NCBI RefSeq assembly: GCF_004216665.1
Contig: NZ_SGWY01000001.1
Location: 744,001-808,000 of the forward strand
From: Agromyces ramosus
Lineage (GTDB): Bacteria; Actinomycetota; Actinomycetes; Actinomycetales; Microbacteriaceae
Direction: 5' to 3'
Length of the DNA stretch: 64,000 bases
Part shown: in pieces, positions 31,791 through 39,669 of the stretch
Position numbering within the stretch: the first letter of the stretch is position 1
Layout: the number at the start of each line of letters is the position of its first letter
Position numbers and translations under genes: made by a program
Notes under the pieces: generated by a model
The model's database searches: none
Told to the model about the DNA's origin: nothing
The model's input: the letters and a program-made list of their open reading frames with translations, nothing else

Positions 31791-33587
31791 GTGGCAACGG
31801 CACGTGGGCGTCGAGGCGACTCGGCGCCCAGCGTCGGCAATACGCGCGCCCGCTACCGGCGGATCCTGCGGTTCGCCGCGCGATACATCGTGCAGACGTG
31901 GTGGTTCGAGCTCGTGCTGCCGCGCGTCGGACTGTCGAAGTTCGTCGCGCGCGGGCGCGCGGCGCGGCTGACCCGCATCGCCCAGCGGTTCCACGTGCTC
32001 GCCGTCGACCTCGGCGGCCTCATGATCAAGGTCGGGCAGTACCTCTCGTCGCGCCTCGATATCCTGCCGCCCGAGATCACGAAGGAGCTCGCCGGGCTGC
32101 AGGACGAGGTGCCGCCCGTACCGTTCGACGCGATCCAGCGCCTCGCCGAGGCCGAGCTGGGCGTGCCGCTCGAGCGCGCATACGCGTCGTTCGACCCGAC
32201 GCCGCTGGCCGCGGCATCCCTCGGCCAGGCGCACCGCGCCCGCCTCGCGCCCATCGACGCCGCCGACATGGGCTACGACGAGGCCGTCGTCAAGGTGCAG
32301 CGACCGGGCATAGAGACGATCGTCGCCGTCGACCTGAAGGCGCTGCGGCGCGTCGCCGGATGGCTCAGCCGCGTGCGGTTCGTCGCGAACCACGTCGACC
32401 TGCCCTCGCTCGTCGAGGAGTTCGCGGGCACGAGCCTCCAAGAGATCGACTACCTGCAGGAAGCGCGCTACGCCGAGCGGTTCGCCGCGAGCTTCGCCGG
32501 CGACCCGCGCGTCGCCGCGCCCGAAGTCGTCTGGGAGCGCACCACGCGCCGCGTGCTCACGCTCGCCGACGTGACGGCGATCAAGATCAACGACCGCGAG
32601 GCCCTGCTGGCGGCTGGCATCGACCCGAAGGCGGTCGCGAAGCAGTTCGCGGCCGTCATGTTCGACCAGCTCTTCCGCGACGGCTTCTTCCACGCCGACC
32701 CGCACCCCGGCAACATCTTCGTCACGCCGGTCGAGCGGTTGGCGGATGCCGCGGTGCCGGGGTATTCGGTGACGGATGCCGCGGTGCCGGCGTCCCCCTC
32801 CACCTCCCCCGCTGCGGCATCGCCTGGCTGGCGGCTCACCTTCATCGACTTCGGCATGATGGGCGAGGTGCCCGACGGACTGCGGCGCGGACTTCAGCAG
32901 CTGCTGCTCGCGGTCGCCGCGCGCGATGGCAAACGCCTGGTCGACAGCATCCGCGGGGTCGGGATCCTGCTGCCGTCGGCCGACACCGAGGAGCTCGAGC
33001 GGGCGATGTCCGCCCTGTTCGCGCGCTTCGGCGGCATGGGCCTCGCCGAGCTGCAACAGGTCGACGAGCGCGAGCTCCGCAGCTTCGCGATCGAGTTCGG
33101 CGAGACGATGCGGGCGCTGCCGTTCCAGCTGCCCGAGAACTTTCTCCTCGTCATCCGTTCGATGTCACTGACCTCGGGTCTGTGCAGCTCGCTCGACCCC
33201 GAGTTCAACATGTGGGACGCCGTCGAGCCCTACGCCAACCAACTCCTGCGCGACGAGCGCGGCAACTTCGTGCAGGCGCTCGGCAAGGAGGCGCTGACCT
33301 ACGCGGGCACGGTCGCGCGGCTGCCGCAGCGCCTCGACGCCCTCGCCGACCGGGTCGAGGAGGGGCGCCTCGTCGCGCACTCGCCGCGACTCGAGCAGCG
33401 GGTGGCGCGCCTCGAGCGCACGACCCGGCGCATCACCTCGGCGGTGCTGTTCGTCGGCGTGTTCATCGGCGGCATCCTGCTTCGCGTCGACGAGCCGGTG
33501 TGGGGCGGCGTGCTCATCGCGGTGTCGGTGATCCCGCTGTTGCACGCCCTGTTCGCCGGGGTGTTCGGGCGGCGCGGGCGGGGATGA
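31791..33587 (+). CDS. UbiB/AarF/ABC1-like atypical kinase, intact copy
   Basis: A 598-residue protein of the ABC1/ADCK/UbiB atypical-kinase family, which has ATPase rather than protein-kinase activity and supports isoprenoid-quinone or lipid metabolism at the membrane. The KxGQ motif ('MIKVGQYLSSRLD', near 79-83), the Ala-rich loop 'AAASLGQAHRA', the catalytic 'DGFFHADPHPGNIFV' and 'FIDFGMMGE' are all present. The C-terminus ends in two transmembrane helices ('AVLFVGVFIGGILL', 'GVLIAVSVIPLLHALFAGVF'). A ~32-residue Ala/Pro/Ser-rich insert between the catalytic loop and DFG (about 316-348) is encoded partly by a 30 bp direct repeat and is unusual. Start GTG. It forms an operon with the PadR gene. 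Confidence 0.9.
   Translation: MATARGRRGDSAPSVGNTRARYRRILRFAARYIVQTWWFELVLPRVGLSKFVARGRAARLTRIAQRFHVLAVDLGGLMIKVGQYLSSRLDILPPEITKELAGLQDEVPPVPFDAIQRLAEAELGVPLERAYASFDPTPLAAASLGQAHRARLAPIDAADMGYDEAVVKVQRPGIETIVAVDLKALRRVAGWLSRVRFVANHVDLPSLVEEFAGTSLQEIDYLQEARYAERFAASFAGDPRVAAPEVVWERTTRRVLTLADVTAIKINDREALLAAGIDPKAVAKQFAAVMFDQLFRDGFFHADPHPGNIFVTPVERLADAAVPGYSVTDAAVPASPSTSPAAASPGWRLTFIDFGMMGEVPDGLRRGLQQLLLAVAARDGKRLVDSIRGVGILLPSADTEELERAMSALFARFGGMGLAELQQVDERELRSFAIEFGETMRALPFQLPENFLLVIRSMSLTSGLCSSLDPEFNMWDAVEPYANQLLRDERGNFVQALGKEALTYAGTVARLPQRLDALADRVEEGRLVAHSPRLEQRVARLERTTRRITSAVLFVGVFIGGILLRVDEPVWGGVLIAVSVIPLLHALFAGVFGRRGRG
32743..32790. repeat. 30 bp direct repeat within the UbiB-like gene
   Basis: The 18 bp CGGATGCCGCGGTGCCGG occurs at 32743 and again at 32773, giving a 30 bp period, inside the low-complexity insert between the kinase catalytic loop and DFG. 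Confidence 0.75.
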
Positions 33588-33654
33588 TCGGTCGGTGCGG
33601 AGACATCCGTTCCGTTGATACCGACGACCGAAGCTCCGCGGGCCGGCGGGGCCG

Positions 33655-34494
33655 TCAGCCGAGCGCTTGCGTTCCGATGACGGACAAGAGGTTCAGCTTT
33701 TCGTGGCTCTCGCTGCCCGGGATGGCCGTGTAGACGAGCAGCGAGTGTGCTTGGTCGGGGTCGATCAGCCTCTGGCATGTGAGTTCGAGCGCGCCGACCT
33801 CCGGGTGGATGAAGTGCTTGACGTCTCGGGGGCGGATGCCGATCTCGTGGTCGTCCCAGACGCGTCGGAACTCCTCGCTCTGCGTCAGGAGCAGGTCGGC
33901 GAGCTGCGCAGCCCGGGAGTCCGGGCCACGGAGCGTGACGATCTCGCGCAGACCGGAGACGTACATCCGGGTGAGGAACGCATGCTCTTCCGGGGCGTAG
34001 CGATCGCGCGCGGCTGGATCGGTGAACCACCGGTAGCCCGCGCTGCGGGCCGGGCCCGTGTACCTCGTCGTATCGCCGGTAAGCGCCACGGCCATCGGGG
34101 TCTGCCGCAGCGTTTCGCCGATCTCGGTGACGATCTCGGCGGGCGTGTCGTTCAGGCGGTCGAGGATGCGCAGCAGGCCGGGGCTGATGTGCGCGCCGGC
34201 TCCGCCGCGGGCGGGCGGGTTCTGTCCCGCGAGGCGGAAGAGATGGTCGCGTTCGTCGAGCGAGAGGTGCAGCCCCAGCGCCATCGACGCGAGCATCTGG
34301 CTCGACGGCTGCGGTCCGCGTTCACGTTCCAGGCGGGAGTAGTAGTCGGTCGACATGTGGCACAGCGTCGCGACCTCCTCGCGACGCAGCCCGTTGGTCC
34401 TCCTGCGGGGGCCACGCGGGAGGCCGACATCCTCCGGCTGCAGCGCCTCTCGACGGCTTCGGAGGAACTCCGCCAACCCGGCGCGATCGATCAT
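33655..34494 (-). CDS. XRE-family regulator with MmyB-like ligand domain
   Basis: A 279-residue regulator with an N-terminal XRE helix-turn-helix (about 1-80; 'LRREEVATLCHMSTDYYSRL', 'ERGPQPSSQMLASMALGL') and a C-terminal MmyB-like domain (about 110-275). The latter includes 'YRWFTDPAARDRYAPEEHAF', 'EFRRVWDDHEIGIRPRDVKH' and 'LLVYTAIPGSESHEKL'. MmyB-type domains bind lipid-like ligands and such proteins are commonly divergent from SDR genes, as here (SDR at 34674). Start: ATG at 34494 after GAGGG. Likely an auto- and SDR-regulator; ligand unknown. Confidence 0.9.
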   Translation of the reverse strand: MIDRAGLAEFLRSRREALQPEDVGLPRGPRRRTNGLRREEVATLCHMSTDYYSRLERERGPQPSSQMLASMALGLHLSLDERDHLFRLAGQNPPARGGAGAHISPGLLRILDRLNDTPAEIVTEIGETLRQTPMAVALTGDTTRYTGPARSAGYRWFTDPAARDRYAPEEHAFLTRMYVSGLREIVTLRGPDSRAAQLADLLLTQSEEFRRVWDDHEIGIRPRDVKHFIHPEVGALELTCQRLIDPDQAHSLLVYTAIPGSESHEKLNLLSVIGTQALG

Positions 34495-34673
34495 GGTGAA
34501 CCCTCATCTCGCGGTGCTGCTTCGTTTCTACCGCCCCTGGTCGACCGTAACCACGGATCGGGCGTCCCACCCTGCGGCTGAAGGAGGGCCTCGCGAGCCG
34601 GGGATCGGGAGTCACTGGATCAGCCCTCGGGAACGCGCGACCGTGGATTCACCGACGAACGAGGAGGAGACCA

Positions 34674-35618
34674 ATGCCACGAGGAACGATCGACATCGCA
34701 GTCCCTGACCTGGCTGGAAGGCGCGCGCTCGTCACGGGCGCCAGCGACGGAATGGGCCTGGGGATTGCCGAGCGGCTCGCCGCCGCGGGCGCAGAGGTGA
34801 TCCTGCCGGTCCGCAACCCCCGCAAGGGCGAGGCCGCGATCGCGCGGATCCGCCAGAGCGTGCCGGCCTCCCGGGTCTCACTGCGCAGCCTCGACCTGTC
34901 GTCGCTGGAATCGGTCGCTGCCCTCGGTGACACCCTCCGCGAGGAGGGACACCCCATCCACATCCTCGTCAACAACGCCGGAGTCATGACCCCGCCAGAC
35001 CGGCAGGTCACCTCGGACGGCTTCGAGTTGCAGTTCGGCACCAACCATCTCGGCCACTTCGCCCTGGTGGCGCATCTTCTCCCGCTTCTGCAGGCGGGTC
35101 GCGCCCGCGTGACGTCGCAGATCAGTATCGCCGCGCGTCGTGGCGGCATGAACTGGGACGACCTGAACTGGGAACGCAGCTACCACGGGCAGCGCGCCTA
35201 CAGCCAGTCCAAGATCGCGTTCGGGCTGTTCGGCCTCGAACTCGACCGTCGCAGCCAGGCCGAAGGGTGGGGCATCACCAGCAATCTCTCGCATCCCGGA
35301 GTAGCCCCCACGAACCTCCTCGCCGCGCGTCCCGAGCTCGACCGCAACGAGGACACTCCGGCGGTCCGGTTGATCCGGGCGCTCTCGGCTCGCGGCATCC
35401 TGATGGGCACCGTCGAGACCGCGAAGCTGCCCGCGCTGATGGCCGCGACCGACCCCGCGGCCAAGGGCGGCGTGTTGTACGGGCCGCGCGGGTTCGGCCA
35501 GCTCGGCGGCCCGCCCGCCGAACAACGGCTGTACCCGCCGCTGCGCAGCACCGATGAAGCGACGCGGATCTGGCGGATCTCCGAGCGGCTCACCGAGACG
35601 GCGTTCGCCATCACCTGA
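34674..35618 (+). CDS. SDR family oxidoreductase
   Basis: A 314-residue short-chain dehydrogenase. NAD(P) loop '[19 protein letters not shown]', '[20 protein letters not shown]', catalytic Ser in '[19 protein letters not shown]' and the active-site '[19 protein letters not shown]' (Y-x-x-x-K). The long C-terminal region with '[20 protein letters not shown]' fits the retinol/protochlorophyllide-reductase-like subgroup of actinobacterial SDRs. Start: ATG after GAGGAG. It is divergent from the XRE/MmyB-like regulator, which probably controls it. Substrate unknown. Confidence 0.9.
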   Translation: MPRGTIDIAVPDLAGRRALVTGASDGMGLGIAERLAAAGAEVILPVRNPRKGEAAIARIRQSVPASRVSLRSLDLSSLESVAALGDTLREEGHPIHILVNNAGVMTPPDRQVTSDGFELQFGTNHLGHFALVAHLLPLLQAGRARVTSQISIAARRGGMNWDDLNWERSYHGQRAYSQSKIAFGLFGLELDRRSQAEGWGITSNLSHPGVAPTNLLAARPELDRNEDTPAVRLIRALSARGILMGTVETAKLPALMAATDPAAKGGVLYGPRGFGQLGGPPAEQRLYPPLRSTDEATRIWRISERLTETAFAIT

Positions 35619-35664
35619 CCGTTCCCGACCGGAGCAGCTATGGACACCTGCGTCGCGGCGGGTC

Positions 35665-35680
35665 TACTATAAACATAGTA
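35665..35680. promoter_or_regulatory. Operator-like palindrome upstream of the hydrolase-TetR operon
   Basis: TACTAT-AAAC-ATAGTA, perfect 6 bp arms, in a short AT-rich patch 28 bp before the hydrolase start, overlapping a plausible -10 (TACTAT). It is probably bound by the TetR encoded at 36657. Confidence 0.6.
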
Positions 35681-35707
35681 TTCAACCGCCCTGACGAAGG
35701 AGTCGTC

Positions 35708-36613
35708 ATGCGTGCACCCGACCCTCACGTTTCCACCGCCGAGACAGCGGATTGGACGCCGCCACTCCCCGACGCGCCCGGCTTCGATCACCTCCTCATC
35801 GACACACCCGGCGTGCGCTCTCACGTCGCAGCGGTCGGCGACGGTGATCCCGTCGTGCTGCTGCACGGTTTTCCACAGCATTGGTGGCAGTGGCACGAGG
35901 TCGCACCCCGGATCGCCGAACATGGCTACCGCGTGATCTGCCTCGACCTGCGCGGTGCCGGCTGGACCGAAGCCGACCGACCCGGCATCGAACGTGAAAC
36001 GCGAATGCACGACCTGCTCGCCATCCTCGAAGCTCTCGGCATCGAACGTGCACACGTCGTCAGCCACGACATGGGCGCGATCACCGCGATGCAACTCGCC
36101 TACACCCACGCCGAACGTGTTCGGCGGGCGGTGCAGCTCTCGGTGCCGCCCGGATTCATCTCGTTCAGCCCGAAACTCGTCGCTGCGTTCCGGCACATGC
36201 CGACGCTGCTCTGGCATCGCCCGGGAAGCTCGCTGCGGGGCGTGTGGGCCGATCAATACAACGCGAGGCGAACGCCGGATGCGACCATCGACGCCCACCT
36301 CGCACCCATGCAATGTCCTGACATCGATCAGGCGGTGCGGGCGCTCTACCGCGGCATGGTGATCCCCGAGTCGATGCGCCTGAGCCGCGGCGTGTACAAG
36401 CGGATGCGACTGACCGTCCCGACACTCTTCGCGTTCGGTCGGGTCGACACCCGATTCAACGAGCCGCTCATGCGCCGCCTCTGCGCACAGCCGGAACGGT
36501 TCGCCGACCGCGTCGAATTCGCATTCGTCGACGATGCAGGAAAGCTCCTTCCGGACGACGCACCAGACGCCGTCGCGAGGCTCACGCTCGACTGGATGCA
36601 GCGAACCGACTGA
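35708..36613 (+). CDS. Alpha/beta hydrolase (epoxide hydrolase/haloacetate dehalogenase-like)
   Basis: A 301-residue alpha/beta hydrolase. 'VVLLHGFPQHWWQWHEV' is the oxyanion region with the H-G-F/W-P motif of epoxide hydrolases and haloalkane/haloacetate dehalogenases. 'VICLDLRGAGWTEAD' follows, and 'HVVSHDMGAITAMQLAY' carries an Asp nucleophile (S-H-D-M-G), not Ser. An Asp nucleophile is diagnostic of that branch, so an ester or halide/epoxide opening reaction is expected. Acid and His regions lie near 'FAFGRVDTRFNEP' and the C-terminus. The start is an ATG after GAAGGAG. It forms an operon with the TetR gene 43 bp downstream. Substrate unknown. Confidence 0.85.
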   Translation: MRAPDPHVSTAETADWTPPLPDAPGFDHLLIDTPGVRSHVAAVGDGDPVVLLHGFPQHWWQWHEVAPRIAEHGYRVICLDLRGAGWTEADRPGIERETRMHDLLAILEALGIERAHVVSHDMGAITAMQLAYTHAERVRRAVQLSVPPGFISFSPKLVAAFRHMPTLLWHRPGSSLRGVWADQYNARRTPDATIDAHLAPMQCPDIDQAVRALYRGMVIPESMRLSRGVYKRMRLTVPTLFAFGRVDTRFNEPLMRRLCAQPERFADRVEFAFVDDAGKLLPDDAPDAVARLTLDWMQRTD

Positions 36614-36656
36614 ACCCGAACTATGGTCGTAGTCAACGTGGGTCGAAAGGCGTCCA

Positions 36657-37208
36657 TTGGCTGCGACGAAGGAGCGTGCGCTCGAAGCGGCGGTCGAGTT
36701 GCTCGGCACCAACGGTGTGCGTGCGCTCAGTCACGCGCGCGTCGACGAACGGGCCGGGCTGCCCGCAGGGTCGACCTCGAACTGGTTCCGCACCCGACGG
36801 GCACTGCTGGCCGGCGTCGTCGACTGGATGGCCGAGCACGAACGAGCCGACTTCAATCCATCGATCGTCGAGCGACCGACCCCCGAGACGCTGATCGAAG
36901 GACTCTGCACGGTGCTGCTCATGCAGACCGGTCCGCTCGCGGTGCGCACCCGGGCGCGCTATGCGCTGTTTCTCGAGCTCGCCGCCGACGACGAACTCCT
37001 CGCGCCGATGCGCCGCCAGCGTCGCGAGTTCGAACAATGGACCGACCGGCTGATCGTCGACGCGGGCATGCCCGACCCGGTGCCCGCAGCGCGCGCCCTC
37101 ATGGCCCTCAGCGACGGACTCATACTGCACCGGCTCACCGTCGACCCCGAACTCGAGGTGCGTCCCGTCATCGAGCGAGCGGTGCGCGCGCTCGCGGGGA
37201 CATCCTGA
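36657..37208 (+). CDS. TetR family regulator
   Basis: A 183-residue TetR-type regulator beginning at TTG after GAAAGG. The HTH domain occupies residues 1-50 ('ERALEAAVELLGTNGVRALS', 'HARVDERAGLPAGSTSNWFR'). The C-terminal bundle includes 'LAVRTRARYALFLELAADDE'. It is co-transcribed with the epoxide-hydrolase-like gene and likely represses both through the palindrome at 35665. The gene ends in sequence that reads into a relic of the epimerase 3' end (see 37206-37241). Confidence 0.85.
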   Translation: MAATKERALEAAVELLGTNGVRALSHARVDERAGLPAGSTSNWFRTRRALLAGVVDWMAEHERADFNPSIVERPTPETLIEGLCTVLLMQTGPLAVRTRARYALFLELAADDELLAPMRRQRREFEQWTDRLIVDAGMPDPVPAARALMALSDGLILHRLTVDPELEVRPVIERAVRALAGTS

Positions 37209-37241
37209 GCCCGGCGGGTTCGGATGGGACGACCTGCGAAG
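37206..37241 (+). pseudogene. Relic of the epimerase 3' end
   Basis: CCTGAGCCCGGCGGGTTCGG and the bases after it match positions 42042-42075 near the 3' end of the intact epimerase gene with only a few differences. It overlaps the TetR stop codon. This is the second displaced piece of that gene in the window (the first is 21421-21597). Confidence 0.7.
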
Positions 37242-37270
37242 GCTGTTCAGTCGACGAGCGCTCCCGTCGG

Positions 37271-37693
37271 TCACCCCCGGCGGAACACGATCGCCGCCGG
37301 GAACCGCTTGAGCAACGGCCGGAACGGGGCCTTCGCGAATCCCACAGCCTCCGCGCCGTCGACGATCCTCGGATGCACGAGCTCGACGTCGCGGCCCCGC
37401 CACCGGAGCGACGCGCCATCCGCCGCCACGACGTTGCGCGCCCAGTTGGTCTTCGCGCCCCAGGGCAGACCGATCATCACGATGGAGGCATCCGTCGTCG
37501 GCACGACCGCGATCGGCGTCTCGTAGGCGGTGCCGCTCCGGCGCCCGCGGTGGCGTATGAGCGCCCAGAGCGGCACCCAGCGGCGACCCGCCAGGGCGCG
37601 TGCGATCGGCGCTGTCGCGTTCACGAGTCGGCGGGGCGGTGCGCCGGCGACTCGCGTGTCGGGGACTCGGGACTGATGGGAGGTCTCGTTCAT
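37271..37693 (-). CDS. Deazaflavin (F420)-dependent nitroreductase family protein
   Basis: A 140-residue protein of the Ddn/DUF385 split-barrel family, which uses the deazaflavin F420 to reduce quinones or nitro compounds. The hallmark 'LWALIRHRGRRSGTAYETPI', 'IVMIGLPWGAKTNWARNVVA' and the C-terminal 'GRDVELVHPRIVDGAEAVGF' are present. I chose the ATG at 37691-37693 because an ECF41-type promoter ends only a few bases upstream, giving a leaderless message; there is no ribosome site. It is divergent from the ECF41 sigma gene (37786), whose promoters match the one here. Regulation by that sigma is likely. Electron donor chemistry follows from the family, not from the sequence alone. Confidence 0.85.
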   Translation of the reverse strand: MNETSHQSRVPDTRVAGAPPRRLVNATAPIARALAGRRWVPLWALIRHRGRRSGTAYETPIAVVPTTDASIVMIGLPWGAKTNWARNVVAADGASLRWRGRDVELVHPRIVDGAEAVGFAKAPFRPLLKRFPAAIVFRRG

Positions 37694-37701
37694 GCAGTGA
37701 G

Positions 37702-37728
37702 AACGGATGACGCAGCGCATCTGTGACA
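37702..37728 (-). promoter_or_regulatory. ECF41-type promoter of the deazaflavin reductase gene
   Basis: On the minus strand: TGTCACA, 16 bp spacer, CGTT (consensus CGTC), ending nine bases before the ATG. This matches the known ECF41 promoter pattern TGTCACA-N16-CGTC with one mismatch. Confidence 0.65.
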
Positions 37729-37750
37729 TCTCGGCGAGATCTCGGGCTTG

Positions 37751-37777
37751 CGTCACATTCCCCGCTGGTGGATCGTC
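37751..37777 (+). promoter_or_regulatory. ECF41-type promoter of the sigma gene
   Basis: CGTCACA, 16 bp spacer, CGTC, nine bases before the ATG at 37786. One mismatch to the ECF41 consensus. It mirrors the promoter at 37702-37728, so the sigma factor probably transcribes itself and its divergent neighbour. Confidence 0.65.
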
Positions 37778-37785
37778 TTCCTGTC

Positions 37786-38661
37786 ATGACCGAATTCGCC
37801 GACCTGTGGACCGCGCACCGGCACGTCGTCCGCGACGTGGCCTATCGGGCGCTCGGCTCCGTCGCCGAGGCCGAGGATGTCACCCAGGAGACCTACCTCC
37901 GGCTGCTCGCCCGCGACAATGAGCCCGACGCGCCGCCGCTCGACGAGCCGCGGGCGTGGCTCATCACCGTCGCATCACGGCTCGCGATCGACCGGCTGCG
38001 TGCGCACGAGCACTCCCGTCGCGCCTACGTCGGGCCCTGGCTGCCGGAACCGATCGTCACCGACGAGCGGACGCTGCCCGAGGACCGCGTCACCCTCGAC
38101 GATTCGGTGCGGATGGCGCTGCTCGTCGTGCTCGAACAGCTCACCCCCGCGGAACGGACGGCGTTCCTGCTCCACGACGTCTTCGACCTCGGCTTCGACC
38201 GCATCGCCGACGTCCTCGGCGTGAGCCCGGCGAGCGCGCGGCAGGCCGCGTCACGCGCCCGGAAGCGGATCGGCGCGCACGGCGAGGCCCGATTCGCCGT
38301 CGACCCCGCCGCCGCCCGCCGGCTCTCGGAGCGATTCGCCGCCGCGGCATCCGACGGCGACATCGACAGACTGGTCGCGGTGCTCGCCGCCGATGCGACC
38401 GGCCACTTCGACTCCGGCGGCGTCTTCCCTGACGCGCCGACCGAGGTGGTCGTCGGGGCCGAGACGGTTGCTCGGCAGTTCCTCGACGGTGTGGGCGGGC
38501 GGGGGCTCGACTTCGAGGTCGCGGAGGTCAACGCCGAACCCGGCATCGTCGTTCGCCGCCGAGGTCGGGTCGTCTCGGTGCTCGCGCTCGAGTTCGCCGA
38601 TGACCGGATCTCGGCCATCCACGGCGTCGGGAATCCGAAGAAGCTCGGTCACGTGCGGTGA
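37786..38661 (+). CDS. ECF41-type sigma factor with C-terminal SnoaL-like domain
   Basis: A 291-residue extracytoplasmic-function sigma factor. Region 2 lies at residues 5-75 ('ALGSVAEAEDVTQETYLRLL', 'EPRAWLITVASRLAIDRLR'), and region 4 at about 115-170 ('QLTPAERTAFLLHDVFDLGF', 'VLGVSPASARQAASRARKRI'). An NTF2/SnoaL-like C-terminal extension follows (about 185-291, ending 'IHGVGNPKKLGHVR'), with the family N-P-x-K-L motif near the end. ECF41 proteins are controlled by this C-terminal domain rather than by a separate anti-sigma factor, which fits: no anti-sigma gene is adjacent. Divergent deazaflavin-reductase gene as likely target; leaderless start. Confidence 0.9.
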   Translation: MTEFADLWTAHRHVVRDVAYRALGSVAEAEDVTQETYLRLLARDNEPDAPPLDEPRAWLITVASRLAIDRLRAHEHSRRAYVGPWLPEPIVTDERTLPEDRVTLDDSVRMALLVVLEQLTPAERTAFLLHDVFDLGFDRIADVLGVSPASARQAASRARKRIGAHGEARFAVDPAAARRLSERFAAAASDGDIDRLVAVLAADATGHFDSGGVFPDAPTEVVVGAETVARQFLDGVGGRGLDFEVAEVNAEPGIVVRRRGRVVSVLALEFADDRISAIHGVGNPKKLGHVR

Positions 38662-38763
38662 GCGGGCCTCGCTCGAATTCTCATCCGAGATTTCGACCAG
38701 GTCCCCATTGTCCGCGCTCGCCGGCCGAGCGGCGACCGCAGCGCCGTGGATATCGGTGCGGCG

Positions 38764-39669
38764 TTACAGGGGGTAGCCGATGCCGGTGAGTTCTTCGGAC
38801 GCCGCCCAGAGTCGTGCGGCGGTCGCGGCATCCGCGGCCTCATCGGAGCGGCCGACGAGCACCGGCGGCCCGGTCATCTCCCGGCGGCCTCCCGGGCCCG
38901 CGTAGCCGGCGCCGGGCATCTGCTCGGTCGCCGCGTAGAGGGTGGGGGCGGCTCCGCTCGGGGCATCTTGCGCGAACAGGCGCACGGCCACCTTCGCCAC
39001 CACGTTCAGGATCGGGTTCTTCTTCGAACTCGACCCGAGGTTGGTCGCGGCCATGCCGGGATGCGCAGCGGTCGCCAGAATGGGTGATCCCGAGGCGTCG
39101 AGGCGCCGTTGCAGTTCGAGCGTGAAGAGCAGGTTCGCGAGCTTCGACTGCCCGTAGGCCGCCGAACCCCAGCCGTATCGCCGGGTCGTGAAGTTGAGGT
39201 CGTCGAAGTCGATCGTGCCCGCTCGGTGCTCACCGCTGGCGACCGTCACGACACGGCCCGTGATGTGCGGGAGGAGGAGGTTGGTCAGCGCGAAGTGGCC
39301 GAGGTGGTTGATGCCGAACTGCAGCTCGAAGCCGTCGTTCGTGAGGCCGAATGGTGGCATGAGCACGCCCGCGTTGTTGACGAGGATGTCGATGTCGCCG
39401 GTCCACGCGGCGGCGAACCGGCGCACCGACGCGAGGTCGGCCAGGTCGAGCCGGCGAACCTCAGTGGATCCCTCGAGGTTCGCCGCGGCATCCCGGCCCC
39501 GCTGCTCGTCACGGACAGCGAGCACGACGTGCGCTCCGTGCCGGGCGAACGCGCGTGCGGCCTCGAGGCCGATGCCGCTGTTGCCGCCGGTGACGATGAT
39601 GGTCGCGCCGTCGAGCCGCGGCATCCGCTCGGCCGTCCAACCGGGCCCGACCGCCGTCGCGGCGGTCAT
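38764..39669 (-). CDS. SDR family oxidoreductase
   Basis: A 301-residue short-chain dehydrogenase: 'IIVTGGNSGIGLEAARAFAR' (cofactor loop), '[20 protein letters not shown]', catalytic Ser in 'VVTVASGEHRAGTIDFDDLN', active-site 'AYGQSKLANLLFTLELQRRL' and 'AAHPGMAATNLG'. It belongs to the same broad retinol/protochlorophyllide-reductase-like group as the product at 34674. Its ATG overlaps the stop of the DUF4386 gene by four bases (ATGA), so translation is coupled. The pair is controlled from the double operator at 40345-40395. Confidence 0.9.
   Translation of the reverse strand: MTAATAVGPGWTAERMPRLDGATIIVTGGNSGIGLEAARAFARHGAHVVLAVRDEQRGRDAAANLEGSTEVRRLDLADLASVRRFAAAWTGDIDILVNNAGVLMPPFGLTNDGFELQFGINHLGHFALTNLLLPHITGRVVTVASGEHRAGTIDFDDLNFTTRRYGWGSAAYGQSKLANLLFTLELQRRLDASGSPILATAAHPGMAATNLGSSSKKNPILNVVAKVAVRLFAQDAPSGAAPTLYAATEQMPGAGYAGPGGRREMTGPPVLVGRSDEAADAATAARLWAASEELTGIGYPL

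Noticed and set aside
36633-37787. A long minus-strand frame through the TetR and deazaflavin-reductase region
   Set aside because: It overlaps the plus-strand TetR gene and includes the real reductase in a different frame; no homology of its own.
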